DNA of 64,000 bases from contig JAGKWQ010000008.1 of assembly GCA_021151825.1 (NCBI GenBank), positions 212,877 to 276,876 of the forward strand, given 5' to 3'. This document shows positions 35,679 to 42,818 of this stretch, piece after piece; the first letter of the stretch is position 1; the number at the start of each line of letters is the position of its first letter. Made by a program: the position numbers and the translations under genes. Under the pieces are notes generated by a model that saw only the letters and a program-made list of their open reading frames with translations, was not told the origin of the DNA and did no database searches. This stretch comes from Cellvibrionaceae bacterium. GTDB lineage: Bacteria > Pseudomonadota > Gammaproteobacteria > Pseudomonadales > Cellvibrionaceae.

Positions 35679-36398
35679 TCACATTAATTTCCGTTTTTTG
35701 AAATATTTAATATCTTCTATCGATAATTTAAACCATTCACCTTTAAGTCTTTTGCCAGAGAAATATTTATGCCAATAAGCCTCAATACCTTCAGGATCAC
35801 CAGTTTCTATTGTATGAATGATTGTCCCCTCATAAGGCATTTGTGTCTTTAGCTCTCGGAAACGTCTCTCAACGTTTGAAGAATTACCAATTTTATATTC
35901 TGAACCGAATTCTATTAGATACACATAACCAACTGAACTATTTGTAGATATTGATTCATCGGCCTCAGACGGTAATACATACTGCTCTTTATTTAAAATA
36001 GAGTTGATATCATCAAATTTGCTTTTAGATGAACAATACTCGACTAACTTGCCAATAAGATGCTTTTTTGATCCAAATCTGAGAAATGTATTATGACTTG
36101 GAAATCCTTCTGTATTTCTCGCTTTCATTCTAAGCTCTGGAGCAGTGGGCACTTTTCCAAGTTCGCGAATGAGTAAGGCATAGTTATCTAATAAAAATTC
36201 ATCATCAAAAGCCGAGTTCATTTGATTAGGCTCAAAACCAGCTTCTTCTACTGCATCATTCCACTTTGCCCAAATTTTTCCATACCAATCACTAGACTTA
36301 ACATTTGTCACAAGATGGAATTTTTCTCGCCCCAAAGGAATACCGCCGTTTTCATTTGCGGTTCTTTGTATTTCTTTAATTATTTCTTCTTTAGTCAT
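35679..36398 (-). CDS. GIY-YIG nuclease-family protein with homing-endonuclease-type repeats
   Basis: A 239-aa protein. The N-terminal ~130 residues hold two copies of the short helical repeat linked to HNH/homing endonucleases (GIPLGREKFH...WNDAVEEAGFEPN and LGKVPTAPELRMKA...LIGKLVEYC). The C-terminal ~90 residues are a T5orf172/MUG113-type GIY-YIG domain: GYVYLIEFGSEYKIGNSSNV (GIY and YIG strands), ERRFRELKTQMP, ETGDPEGIEAYWHKYFSGKR and GEWFKL. It may cut or bind DNA; as a cassette it could be a selfish or defence nuclease. The repeats are probably the DNA-recognition part. Confidence 0.85.
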   Translation of the reverse strand: MTKEEIIKEIQRTANENGGIPLGREKFHLVTNVKSSDWYGKIWAKWNDAVEEAGFEPNQMNSAFDDEFLLDNYALLIRELGKVPTAPELRMKARNTEGFPSHNTFLRFGSKKHLIGKLVEYCSSKSKFDDINSILNKEQYVLPSEADESISTNSSVGYVYLIEFGSEYKIGNSSNVERRFRELKTQMPYEGTIIHTIETGDPEGIEAYWHKYFSGKRLKGEWFKLSIEDIKYFKKRKLM

Positions 36399-36411
36399 AT
36401 TTTCGTAAGGA

Positions 36412-36543
36412 GCCTAACGCCGCGTACAACGGCAGTTTGTAAGTTGTGGTTTTATGGGTTACTTTTTGCGCAGCAAAACCACAAGACTGCGACTTACAAA
36501 CTTTCCAGCGCACATAGTGCGCGAGTTGGAGCACTTGTTAGGG
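36412..36543 (-). repeat. attC site 20 (132 bp, main type)
   Basis: GCCTAAC...GTTAGGG with standard arms and central hairpin. Confidence 0.92.
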
Positions 36544-37029
36544 CTTTTGTTCTACCCATTCAGATATTTCAGTAATTCGTTCAATATAATTTGCTAACTC
36601 AATAATTTTATAGACTTGCTCAGATTGGCAGCCGGTATAAGTTGACACTGCCTTCCTTTTATTTTTGATAGATGCCTCTATTAGAATATAGCTGTGGTCT
36701 GTGGCAGAGATAAAACAACCCCAATTACCAGAGTGAAGTTTTGATTGCATGTTCAGGAATTTAATTTTTATTAGTTTCTCCTCAATTGAGGCAACAGACT
36801 CTTTAGATAAAATGGCCGATTTTGATCCTTTAACAGAAACATACTCTAGCCCCTGATAATTTAATTCACCATTTCTCTTAACAACCACAGTGTATATTGG
36901 GCACTCACCATAACAAGCACTAGTTTTCATTTTCACTAAGGTTTCGCTGTCAATTGATGGGGCAATTGAGCTGCAAGATGCAATAAGTGATGTCATAAAA
37001 ACAAAAGATAGTTTATTTCCGTAGTACAT
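36538..37029 (-). CDS. Lipoprotein with DUF6438 domain
   Basis: A 163-aa protein; signal peptide and lipobox (VFMTSLIASCSS). The mature part begins VKMKTSACYGECPIYTVVVK then NGELNYQGLEYVSVKG, the DUF6438 signature with the C-x3-C pair, followed by a helical segment. Members are envelope lipoproteins of unknown role. The remaining Cys residues (GNWGCF, TYTGCQ) may form a second disulfide. Complete cassette. Confidence 0.8.
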   Translation of the reverse strand: MYYGNKLSFVFMTSLIASCSSIAPSIDSETLVKMKTSACYGECPIYTVVVKRNGELNYQGLEYVSVKGSKSAILSKESVASIEEKLIKIKFLNMQSKLHSGNWGCFISATDHSYILIEASIKNKRKAVSTYTGCQSEQVYKIIELANYIERITEISEWVEQKP

Positions 37030-37036
37030 TATTACT

Positions 37037-37172
37037 CCCTAACGCTAAGTTCAGCCGCAGTTTGTAAGTAGGGCATTTGCGATAAACTTCGCGTAGCGAT
37101 TAGTTAAATGCGCTACTTACAAACTGTCGAGTGGAGGTGAAGCCGTAACGATGCTGCAACGCCTTGTTAAAA
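37037..37172 (-). repeat. attC site 21 (136 bp, divergent loop)
   Basis: CCCTAAC...GTTAAAA; arms GTAAGTAGGGCATTTGCG/CGCTACTTAC and a central TCGCGTAGCGA hairpin instead of the usual one. Confidence 0.88.
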
Positions 37173-37200
37173 ATTTTTTAGTGGCAGCCAAAATTGTAAC

Positions 37201-37593
37201 TTACTCTAACTCTTCAGTAGTTAATACTTGCAGTTTTATTGAACAATTGTTTTCAATTGCCCAAGGCTCACATCGACTAAGCAAATCAACATAGACGCCA
37301 CTTGATTTTGGATGAATTTTAACAATAACACTTGTATTTTTTGGGGTTGGCTTTACCGAAGCCTGTAGTTGATATGCGCTTGAATTAATAAACCCAAAAT
37401 AGTTTTGTAATTTTGTAATGAGCCTGTTTTGGGAGAATTCACTTTCGTCGATGGGGCTAGCAATAACAACTATGAGATCAGCACCACCTTGCTTTTTGAT
37501 GGTTATTATATCCAGACCATCTAGTGCTGGAATTGGGTGACCAGGTAGATCGGCGATATCTTCTGTTTGGTTGTGCTCAAATATTTCAGTCAT
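37201..37593 (-). CDS. Hypothetical cassette protein, DUF6572-like
   Basis: A 130-aa soluble protein with GGADLIVVIASPIDESEFSQ, then RLITKLQNYFGFINSSAYQL, a pattern like DUF6572 (LQ-KLN-Y-FI). A beta-rich C-terminus follows. Function unknown. The start codon is 10-40 bp from the IS remnant, so the cassette is complete but its upstream neighbour's attC is gone. Confidence 0.6.
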   Translation of the reverse strand: MTEIFEHNQTEDIADLPGHPIPALDGLDIITIKKQGGADLIVVIASPIDESEFSQNRLITKLQNYFGFINSSAYQLQASVKPTPKNTSVIVKIHPKSSGVYVDLLSRCEPWAIENNCSIKLQVLTTEELE

Positions 37594-37600
37594 GATTCCC

Positions 37601-37865
37601 TTTTGGTCTTACTCTAAAAAAGTAGACACCCTAACTATGCAACCAAGGCTGTCTTTCGTTCAAACTCGGCGAGCGCAACATAACCAAGACTCGAATGCCT
37701 GCGCAAGCGATTGTAAAACACTTCAATGCATTCAAAGAACTGGGTTTAGCTTCTTCAATCGAGAGAAATTGCTGGGCATAAATCAGCTCCACTTTCAATC
37801 GACTAAAGAATGATTTCATTGGCGTATTATCCCAACAATTTACTACAGGATACTTCTGAAGAGAT
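37601..37865 (-). pseudogene. IS3-family transposase C-terminal remnant, frameshifted
   Basis: Read on the minus strand: VVNCWDNTPMKSFFSRLKVE then LIYAQQFLSIEEAK in one frame, and after a frameshift ECIEVFYNRLRRHSSLGYVA with a stop at 37635-37637. Together these give the C-terminus of an IS3/IS51-type OrfB (DDE domain end). After the stop lies a TGTCTACTTTTTTAGAGTAA stretch (minus strand) like the terminal repeat of such elements. The N-terminal part, the other end and any target duplication are missing. It replaces the attC that should follow the 37868-38128 gene. Confidence 0.9.
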
Positions 37866-37867
37866 AA

Positions 37868-38128
37868 CTACATTAGTCCTTTCGAATGCATATAAGCACC
37901 CATGTCATTAAAGCTCGGATTATTATTTTTTGCATATTCCAAATCATCACAAGACAACGGTATACGAATATCTTTTGCCGACAATCCTGGGTCTGTAGCG
38001 CAAAAGGTTAAAGTACCATTGATAAGCTCTATACTCCAGCCATCTCTAGCTCGGTAATAATCCGTATCAACCACAATATTTGTATTACTTGTAAAGTTAA
38101 CAATTTTACGTTCGACTTCATCAGCCAT
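37868..38128 (-). CDS. Hypothetical 86-aa cassette protein
   Basis: The start ATG is at 38126-38128, preceded by GAGGAGTCTGAA; the longer frame reads back through the attC. Sequence highlights: KIVNFTSNTNIVVDTDYYRA, DGWSIELINGTLTF, then PLSCDDLEYAKNN. It is a soluble protein of mixed fold with no family recognised. Its 3' end abuts the IS3 remnant, which removed the cassette's own attC, so it cannot move as a single cassette now. Confidence 0.62.
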   Translation of the reverse strand: MADEVERKIVNFTSNTNIVVDTDYYRARDGWSIELINGTLTFCATDPGLSAKDIRIPLSCDDLEYAKNNNPSFNDMGAYMHSKGLM

Positions 38129-38166
38129 TTCAGACTCCTCATTATACGTCTTCGATACACACTGAC

Positions 38167-38299
38167 ATGTAACGCCGTGTACAACGGCAGAATTTAAGTC
38201 ATGGTTTTGTAGAATACTTTTGCGCAGCAAAACCACAAAGCCGCGGCTTACAAACTGTACGGCGCACGGAGTGAGCGATGTTGGGGAACTTTGTTATGC
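38167..38299 (-). repeat. attC site 22 (133 bp, main type)
   Basis: ATGTAAC...GTTATGC with standard arms; the outer hairpin is slightly decayed (GCACGGAGTGAGC). Confidence 0.9.
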
Positions 38300-38653
38300 A
38301 TTTTTTTCTAAAATTTTTTTTAGTAACGGTTTAGTATACTTTTCTATAGGATCATTCCCATCCCGATGATCATATTCTCCCTCGTCGAACGCAATATATA
38401 TGGAGTAGCAAGGCTCAATCAGATGAATATCTTTTTCCATAACATAGTTCAACATTGTGGACCATACAGCGTTCATTGCGAAATCAGCATCGTCATATGA
38501 AAATATCCCATTTAAAAATGAGCAGGCCATGTAAATGGACAGTTCATTAAATACATCTTCCAAGCCAATACCAATTGCCTTCGCGCATTCCTTGTAATCA
38601 TCAGGAACCTCAGAATCATTAATGATTTTATTTGCTAGTTCTTCAATTTTCAT
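38294..38653 (-). CDS. Hypothetical 119-aa protein, first cassette of the array
   Basis: A soluble acidic helical protein: IGLEDVFNELSIYMACSFLN, then FSYDDADFAMNAVWSTML and YIAFDEGEYDHRDGNDPIEK. The FLNG-SYDDAD-AMN pattern is seen in small cassette or immunity-type proteins, but I cannot name a family. It is closest to the presumed attachment site, so it would be the most recently inserted cassette and best placed for expression. Confidence 0.65.
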   Translation of the reverse strand: MKIEELANKIINDSEVPDDYKECAKAIGIGLEDVFNELSIYMACSFLNGIFSYDDADFAMNAVWSTMLNYVMEKDIHLIEPCYSIYIAFDEGEYDHRDGNDPIEKYTKPLLKKILEKNA

Positions 38654-38659
38654 TTTCTA

Positions 38660-38696
38660 CATAACATTTACATACCGCGCATGCGCCATAACATTT
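38660..38696. other. Possible attI remnant at the array head
   Basis: Two direct copies of CATAACATTT (38660-38669 and 38687-38696; on the minus strand AAATGTTATG, containing GTTAT) flank a perfect palindrome GCGCATGCGC (38677-38686). Position next to the first cassette and a GTTATGT core fit an attachment site, but no integrase gene follows. Confidence 0.4.
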
Positions 38697-38830
38697 CAAG
38701 ATATCAGCCAACTAATTCATTGGACTGGGATTGTTTTATTGGCGGGAAGATTAATCCGCATCACCAAGATGAAATTGAGCAGGGATTAATAGTTAAGAAG
38801 CATAGGCCATATTTCAGGAGATTAAAATAA
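38681..38830 (+). CDS. Small ORF of 49 aa at the array boundary
   Basis: Begins MRHNISRYQPTNSLDWDCFI and ends HRPYFRRLK; charged C-terminus, no signal peptide. It is in the gap between the array and the structured RNA, on the opposite strand from the cassettes. The frame looks protein-like (HHQDEIEQGLIVKKHRPYF) and may be the tail of an older gene, but I recognise nothing and no good ribosome site precedes it. Confidence 0.3.
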   Translation: MRHNISRYQPTNSLDWDCFIGGKINPHHQDEIEQGLIVKKHRPYFRRLK

Positions 38831-38874
38831 CGCCATATTTCATTTTTTGCCTACATTGACAAGCATTACCCCAT

Positions 38875-39085
38875 CCCCTAACCTGCCCGCGCTGCGGTAA
38901 ATCCCGTAGCCGGGAGTCGCACCCCGTTCCTCAACGGCACAAAGCATCAGCGCTTTTGTGTCCACCTACAGCTTTGCCTGCGTTATGGCGGCTGGGTGGG
39001 GCCACCTTCGGGTGGGCCGGGTTAGTTGAGGCCGGTAGTGCGAACCCTGTCCAGTCGCCTCCATAAATTCGCACTTTATGGAGAC
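38875..39085 (+). ncRNA. C4/P4-CI-like antisense RNA element
   Basis: A GC-rich, highly structured stretch with GGGCCACC-TTCG-GGTGGGCC (a tetraloop-capped hairpin at about 39000), GGAGTCGCACC upstream, and AACCCTGTCCAGTCGCC downstream. This layout resembles the C4 antisense RNA of phages P1/P7 and the CI RNA of P4. Alternative pairings are visible: CTCCATAAA (39059-39067) with TTTATGGAG (39075-39083), AGTGCGAA (39037-39044) with TTCGCACT (39068-39075), and GTTGAGG (39025-39031) with CCTCAAC (39095-39101) just upstream of the next gene. Known C4 RNAs repress a downstream antirepressor gene by such pairing. The family assignment is from memory of the pattern. Confidence 0.5.
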
Positions 39086-39114
39086 GGTTCCAAACCTCAA
39101 CCGAGATTTTTATT

Positions 39115-39426
39115 ATGGATAATACAACCTCTCCATCCGCCTCACCCTCCGCCTGTGTGATCAAACTCGATAAATTCCAATACGCTGCTTACCGACAATC
39201 GCGCCTGGAAATTCATACATCGCGCGGCCAATTTCTTACCAGAATTTCTCCAAGTATAAAAATTACGAATGACGATGATGCAATTTTTCAGTTGTGGTGC
39301 CAGGCAACATTGCTGGAAGTTTTGTTCGATCAGATCCAAATAAAATTACCACCGAAAACAATCAACAGCATTGTGAGGATTGTCGACAGACTTGATGTAC
39401 ATATTAAAAATCAGTTGTCGATGTAA
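39115..39426 (+). CDS. Hypothetical 103-aa protein downstream of the C4-like RNA
   Basis: Starts MDNTTSPSASPSACVIKLDK, continues with a basic/beta segment (YRQSRLEIHTSRGQFLTRIS) and a helical C-terminus. No signal peptide and no recognised domain; the position, right behind a C4-like RNA, is where phages carry an antirepressor. Its leader contains CCTCAAC, complementary to GTTGAGG in the RNA element, so its translation may be controlled by it. No other phage gene is nearby. Confidence 0.65.
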   Translation: MDNTTSPSASPSACVIKLDKFQYAAYRQSRLEIHTSRGQFLTRISPSIKITNDDDAIFQLWCQATLLEVLFDQIQIKLPPKTINSIVRIVDRLDVHIKNQLSM

Positions 39427-39635
39427 ATTGCGAGCGAGCGAAAACAGGTGGGTGATTAAATATCGCCCACATTGTAAATTGCATAACATTTTTCCGATAT
39501 TTTCTACCATTTATCAATTTAGGTAAGTTGTCGCTCAAATTAATCTAATCGTAACAATCGATTCTGATACTAGCCACTGTGTTCGGCTTTCACCATTGAA
39601 GCCGGGAGCAGTAAACCTAGAAACAGGATTCCCCC

Positions 39636-41210
39636 ATGAAACGATTAACAGTGACAGTGACAGGACTGACGCTTGCCATGGCATTGGCTGGCTGCGGTAG
39701 TGACAACGACAAAAAAAGTAATTCAAGCAAATCCAGCAGCAGCACAAGCAGCGTTACCGTTGCCAGTAGTGCTCCCGCTTCCAGTAGCACACCGGCTACG
39801 TCCAGCAGCGCTCCCGCTTCCAGCAGTGTCCCAAGCTCCAGCTCCAGCAGCAGTGCTGCGCCGATAGCGAAAAAGAACGTGTTGTTTTTCCTGGGCGACG
39901 GTATGGGCATCACCACACTGACCGCGATGCGTATTTATGAAGTAGGTGAAGCTGGCAGTATCACTATCGATACCCTGCCTGAATCCGCATTTGTACGCAC
40001 TTATTCTGAAGATGGTCAGGTGACTGATAGCGCCCCGTCGATGGCGGCCTATATGACCGGCGTCAAAATGAAAAACGAAGTTATTTCCATGACAACCGGC
40101 ACCAATGCCTATCGCCCGGACGGCTCACAATTTGTTGATGCCAGTGGCAACAGCACCTGTGTAGCTGGCAACGGCCAGGCGGTTCCAACCCTGCTTGAGT
40201 TGATGAAAGCCAAGGGCTATGCCACCGGTGTCGTGAGCACCACCCGTATCACCCACGCGACTCCGGCAACTACCTATTCCCACGTCTGTAACCGCAACGG
40301 CGAAAACACCATTGCAGCCCAAATGGTTCCTAACGGCGCAGGCTTTAACACAGCCTTGGGCAATGGTATCGATGTTGTGCTGGGCGGTGGCCTGCGTCAC
40401 TTCTTGCCAAGTACCGTAAGCGGTGGCCGTCGCACTGACAGCCGTAACCTGGTTGATGAAATGAAGGCCGTTGGTTACACCTATGCCACTAATACTGGTG
40501 AACTGTTGGCAGCATCGAATGCCACCAACAAACTGCTCGGCTTGTTCCATAGCAGCGACATGAGTTACGAGCTGGATCGCAATCCAACAGCAGAACCAAG
40601 CCTGTCGGAAATGACCGGCAAAGCGATCGACATCCTGAGCCAACGGGACAAAGGCTTTTTCCTGATGGTGGAAGGTGGCCGTATCGATCACGCCCTGCAT
40701 GCCAGTAACGCCAAACGCGCGTTGGTTGACGGTATCGCGTTTGATAATGCGATCAAGCTTGCGCTGCAAAAAATGGAAGCCGTAGATCCAGGCTTGAAAA
40801 ACACATTAGTGGTTGTCACTGCCGACCATGACCACACTCTGGTGATTAACGGTTATGCCGAGCGCACAGGCAAAACGACTGACACCCATGCTGGTGTATT
40901 GGGCTTGGTAAAAAGCTATGCCAATGGCCCAGGCAAAGGTCAACCGACTACTGACGTAGATGGCAACCCTTACACCATCCTCGCTTTCGGTAACGGCCCT
41001 AACCGTCCGGCTACCCGCATTGCGCTGGATGAAACTACCACCAGCGGTAAAGACTATCTGCAAGAAGCGGTTATTCAGTTAGACAGCGAAACTCACGGCG
41101 GTGGCGATGTATTCCTGGGTGCAAAAGGATTGGGTGCAGAAAACTTCCACGGTGTGATCGATAACGTTGAAGTTTTCGGTCTGATCAAAAAAGCCATCAA
41201 TCTGGAATAA
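39636..41210 (+). CDS. Alkaline phosphatase (PhoA family), lipoprotein with poly-Ser linker
   Basis: A 524-aa protein. Signal peptide with lipobox LALAGC at residues 17-22, then a Ser/Ala/Thr-rich linker to about residue 77, typical of Cellvibrio surface enzymes. The catalytic domain shows NVLFFLGDGMG (first metal Asp), VTDSAPSMAAYMTG (nucleophile Ser in D-S-A), STTRITHATPA (His where E. coli PhoA has Asp153), MVEGGRIDHALHASN (E/D/H ligands) and VTADHDHT (D-H ligands), with the final HGGGDV His. It hydrolyses phosphomonoesters outside the cytoplasm, probably tethered to the outer membrane. It is followed 25 bp later by a paralogue. Confidence 0.95.
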   Translation: MKRLTVTVTGLTLAMALAGCGSDNDKKSNSSKSSSSTSSVTVASSAPASSSTPATSSSAPASSSVPSSSSSSSAAPIAKKNVLFFLGDGMGITTLTAMRIYEVGEAGSITIDTLPESAFVRTYSEDGQVTDSAPSMAAYMTGVKMKNEVISMTTGTNAYRPDGSQFVDASGNSTCVAGNGQAVPTLLELMKAKGYATGVVSTTRITHATPATTYSHVCNRNGENTIAAQMVPNGAGFNTALGNGIDVVLGGGLRHFLPSTVSGGRRTDSRNLVDEMKAVGYTYATNTGELLAASNATNKLLGLFHSSDMSYELDRNPTAEPSLSEMTGKAIDILSQRDKGFFLMVEGGRIDHALHASNAKRALVDGIAFDNAIKLALQKMEAVDPGLKNTLVVVTADHDHTLVINGYAERTGKTTDTHAGVLGLVKSYANGPGKGQPTTDVDGNPYTILAFGNGPNRPATRIALDETTTSGKDYLQEAVIQLDSETHGGGDVFLGAKGLGAENFHGVIDNVEVFGLIKKAINLE

Positions 41211-41235
41211 CCCGCCCCTTGAGTAGGAGAATGCT

Positions 41236-42648
41236 ATGAAACGATCTTTTTTAAGTGGCGCCATTTTAAGTTGTGCTGCCGCAATGACTGTTAACACTGT
41301 TACCGCTGCCGAAGCTAAAAATATTATTTTCTTCCTGGGCGATGGTATGGGTCCGGTAACCCAAACGGCTGCGCGCATTTATGCGGGTGAAAAAGCCGGG
41401 TTGGCAGTGCCTGAAACCCATAAGCTGGCAATGGAGAAATTGGGTTACGCGGCGCGCGTCAAAACCTACTCGGAAGATGCGCAAACCACCGACAGTGCCC
41501 CCGGTATGGCAAGCTATATCACTGGTTCGAAATCCAAGAACGAAGTGATTTCCATGACACCGGACACCAATCCAAACGATGCGTCTGGTAATGCCTACCA
41601 AGTCAATGGCGACAGCACCTGCCCTACTACTGGCAACGGCCAGGCGGTAGAAACGCTGCTGGAAACCCTGAAGGCGAAAAGCTACGGCACCGGCATTGTG
41701 AGTACTACGCGTATTACTCACGCCACACCGGCAACCACCTATGCCCATATCTGTAACCGCAATGCCGAAAATACCATCGCAGCACAAATGGTTCCTAACG
41801 GCGCGGGCTACAACACCAAGCTGGGTACCGATGGTATGGATGTCGTGCTCGGCGGTGGCCGTCGTCACTTTTTACCAACAACAGTTAGCGGTGGCCGTCG
41901 TACCGACAGCCGTAACCTGGTTGAAGAAATGAAAACCGCTGGTTACACCTACGTTAGCACTGGCACCGAGTTGAGCGCGGTTAATCTGGCGAGTACCAAT
42001 AAGTTGCTCGGCTTATTTAATGCCAGCGACTTGAACTACGATCTGGATCGCGTGAAAAGCAGCATTAATGAACCAAGCCTGGCCGATATGACCAAGGCAG
42101 CGATTCAGGTTCTGTCGCGCAACCAAAAAGGTTATTTCCTGATGGTAGAAGGTGGCCGCATCGATCACGCATTGCACGGCACCAATGCCAAGCGTGCGCT
42201 GGAAGATACCCTCGCCTTTGATGCTGCCATTAAAGCCGCTGTTGAATCGGTTGATCTGAGCAATACCCTGATCATCGTTACCGCCGACCACGACCACGTA
42301 ATGGCCTTCAACGGTTACTCCAAAATTGGTAACCCGATTCTTGGCTTGATGCGCGACTACGTCAGCGGCAACCCTTCCAAAGATAAACAAGGCAAACCAT
42401 TCACTACGCTGGTATTCGGTAATGGTGGTGGCCCACGTGAAGCAACTCGTGCAGAACTGCTCGAAGCTGATGTCATGGCGGACGATTACCTGCAGGAAGT
42501 GGGTGTGAAACTGGGCAGCGCGGGTACAGAAACCCACGGCGGTGGCGATGTTCGCCTGACTGCTGGCGGTGCTGGCAGTCCATTGTTCAAAGGCACACTG
42601 AACAACACTGACGTACATGGCTTAATCAAAAAAGCGATGGGCTTGTAA
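41236..42648 (+). CDS. Alkaline phosphatase (PhoA family), soluble paralogue
   Basis: A 470-aa protein with an ordinary signal peptide (ends TVTAAEA) and no lipobox or Ser linker. It carries the same catalytic set: NIIFFLGDGMGPVT, TTDSAPGMASYITG (nucleophile Ser), STTRITHATPA, MVEGGRIDHALHGTN, TADHDHV, THGGGDV. A strong ribosome site (AGTAGGAGAATGCT) precedes the ATG. It has high similarity to the upstream gene over the whole catalytic domain, so a tandem duplication followed by loss or gain of the lipid anchor is likely; one enzyme stays on the cell, the other is periplasmic or released. Confidence 0.95.
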   Translation: MKRSFLSGAILSCAAAMTVNTVTAAEAKNIIFFLGDGMGPVTQTAARIYAGEKAGLAVPETHKLAMEKLGYAARVKTYSEDAQTTDSAPGMASYITGSKSKNEVISMTPDTNPNDASGNAYQVNGDSTCPTTGNGQAVETLLETLKAKSYGTGIVSTTRITHATPATTYAHICNRNAENTIAAQMVPNGAGYNTKLGTDGMDVVLGGGRRHFLPTTVSGGRRTDSRNLVEEMKTAGYTYVSTGTELSAVNLASTNKLLGLFNASDLNYDLDRVKSSINEPSLADMTKAAIQVLSRNQKGYFLMVEGGRIDHALHGTNAKRALEDTLAFDAAIKAAVESVDLSNTLIIVTADHDHVMAFNGYSKIGNPILGLMRDYVSGNPSKDKQGKPFTTLVFGNGGGPREATRAELLEADVMADDYLQEVGVKLGSAGTETHGGGDVRLTAGGAGSPLFKGTLNNTDVHGLIKKAMGL

Positions 42649-42662
42649 TTTTCGTTATTGAT

Positions 42663-42779
42663 AATCTCCCCCGGCCCCTCTTTTTCAAAGAGGGGCGCAA
42701 GCAGCTCTTTATCGAAGATAGGCAAACGTTTTTTTGATAAAGAGAGCACCCTTTTACAAAGGAGGCCGGGAGGGATTTG
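42663..42779. repeat. Palindromic intergenic element
   Basis: Imperfect outer inverted repeats (CTCCCCCGGCCCCTC...GAGGCCGGGAGGGATTT) enclose inner ones (GCTCTTTATC/GATAAAGAGAGC). It resembles the dispersed REP/MITE-like palindromes of gammaproteobacteria rather than a terminator. Confidence 0.65.
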
Positions 42780-42818
42780 ATGTGTATGTAGAGATTGTTT
42801 TAACGCAGGAACAGAAAG

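Larger units (their letters stand above)
25214..38653 (-). mobile_element. Integron cassette array lacking an integrase in the window (CALIN-like)
   Basis: Twenty-two attC-type sites alternate with short genes over 13.4 kb. Every recognisable cassette gene is on the minus strand, so the array would read from an attachment site near 38.66 kb towards 25.2 kb. Each attC has the inverse core (YYYAAC) at one end and GTTRRRY at the other, plus long internal inverted repeats. No tyrosine-recombinase gene is found in the window, so it is either an array cut off from its integrase or a cluster of attC sites lacking one. The last cassette (25214-25672) has no attC after it. Most cassettes are 350-700 bp and promoterless. 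Confidence 0.93.

Noticed and set aside
38931..39164. Minus-strand ORF over the C4-like RNA
   Set aside because: It is the antisense of the structured RNA and has low-complexity translation; both strands there are open because of base composition.
39528..39556. Possible Pho box upstream of the phosphatases
   Set aside because: Three 7-mers at 11-bp spacing exist, but they match the CTGTCAT consensus poorly.
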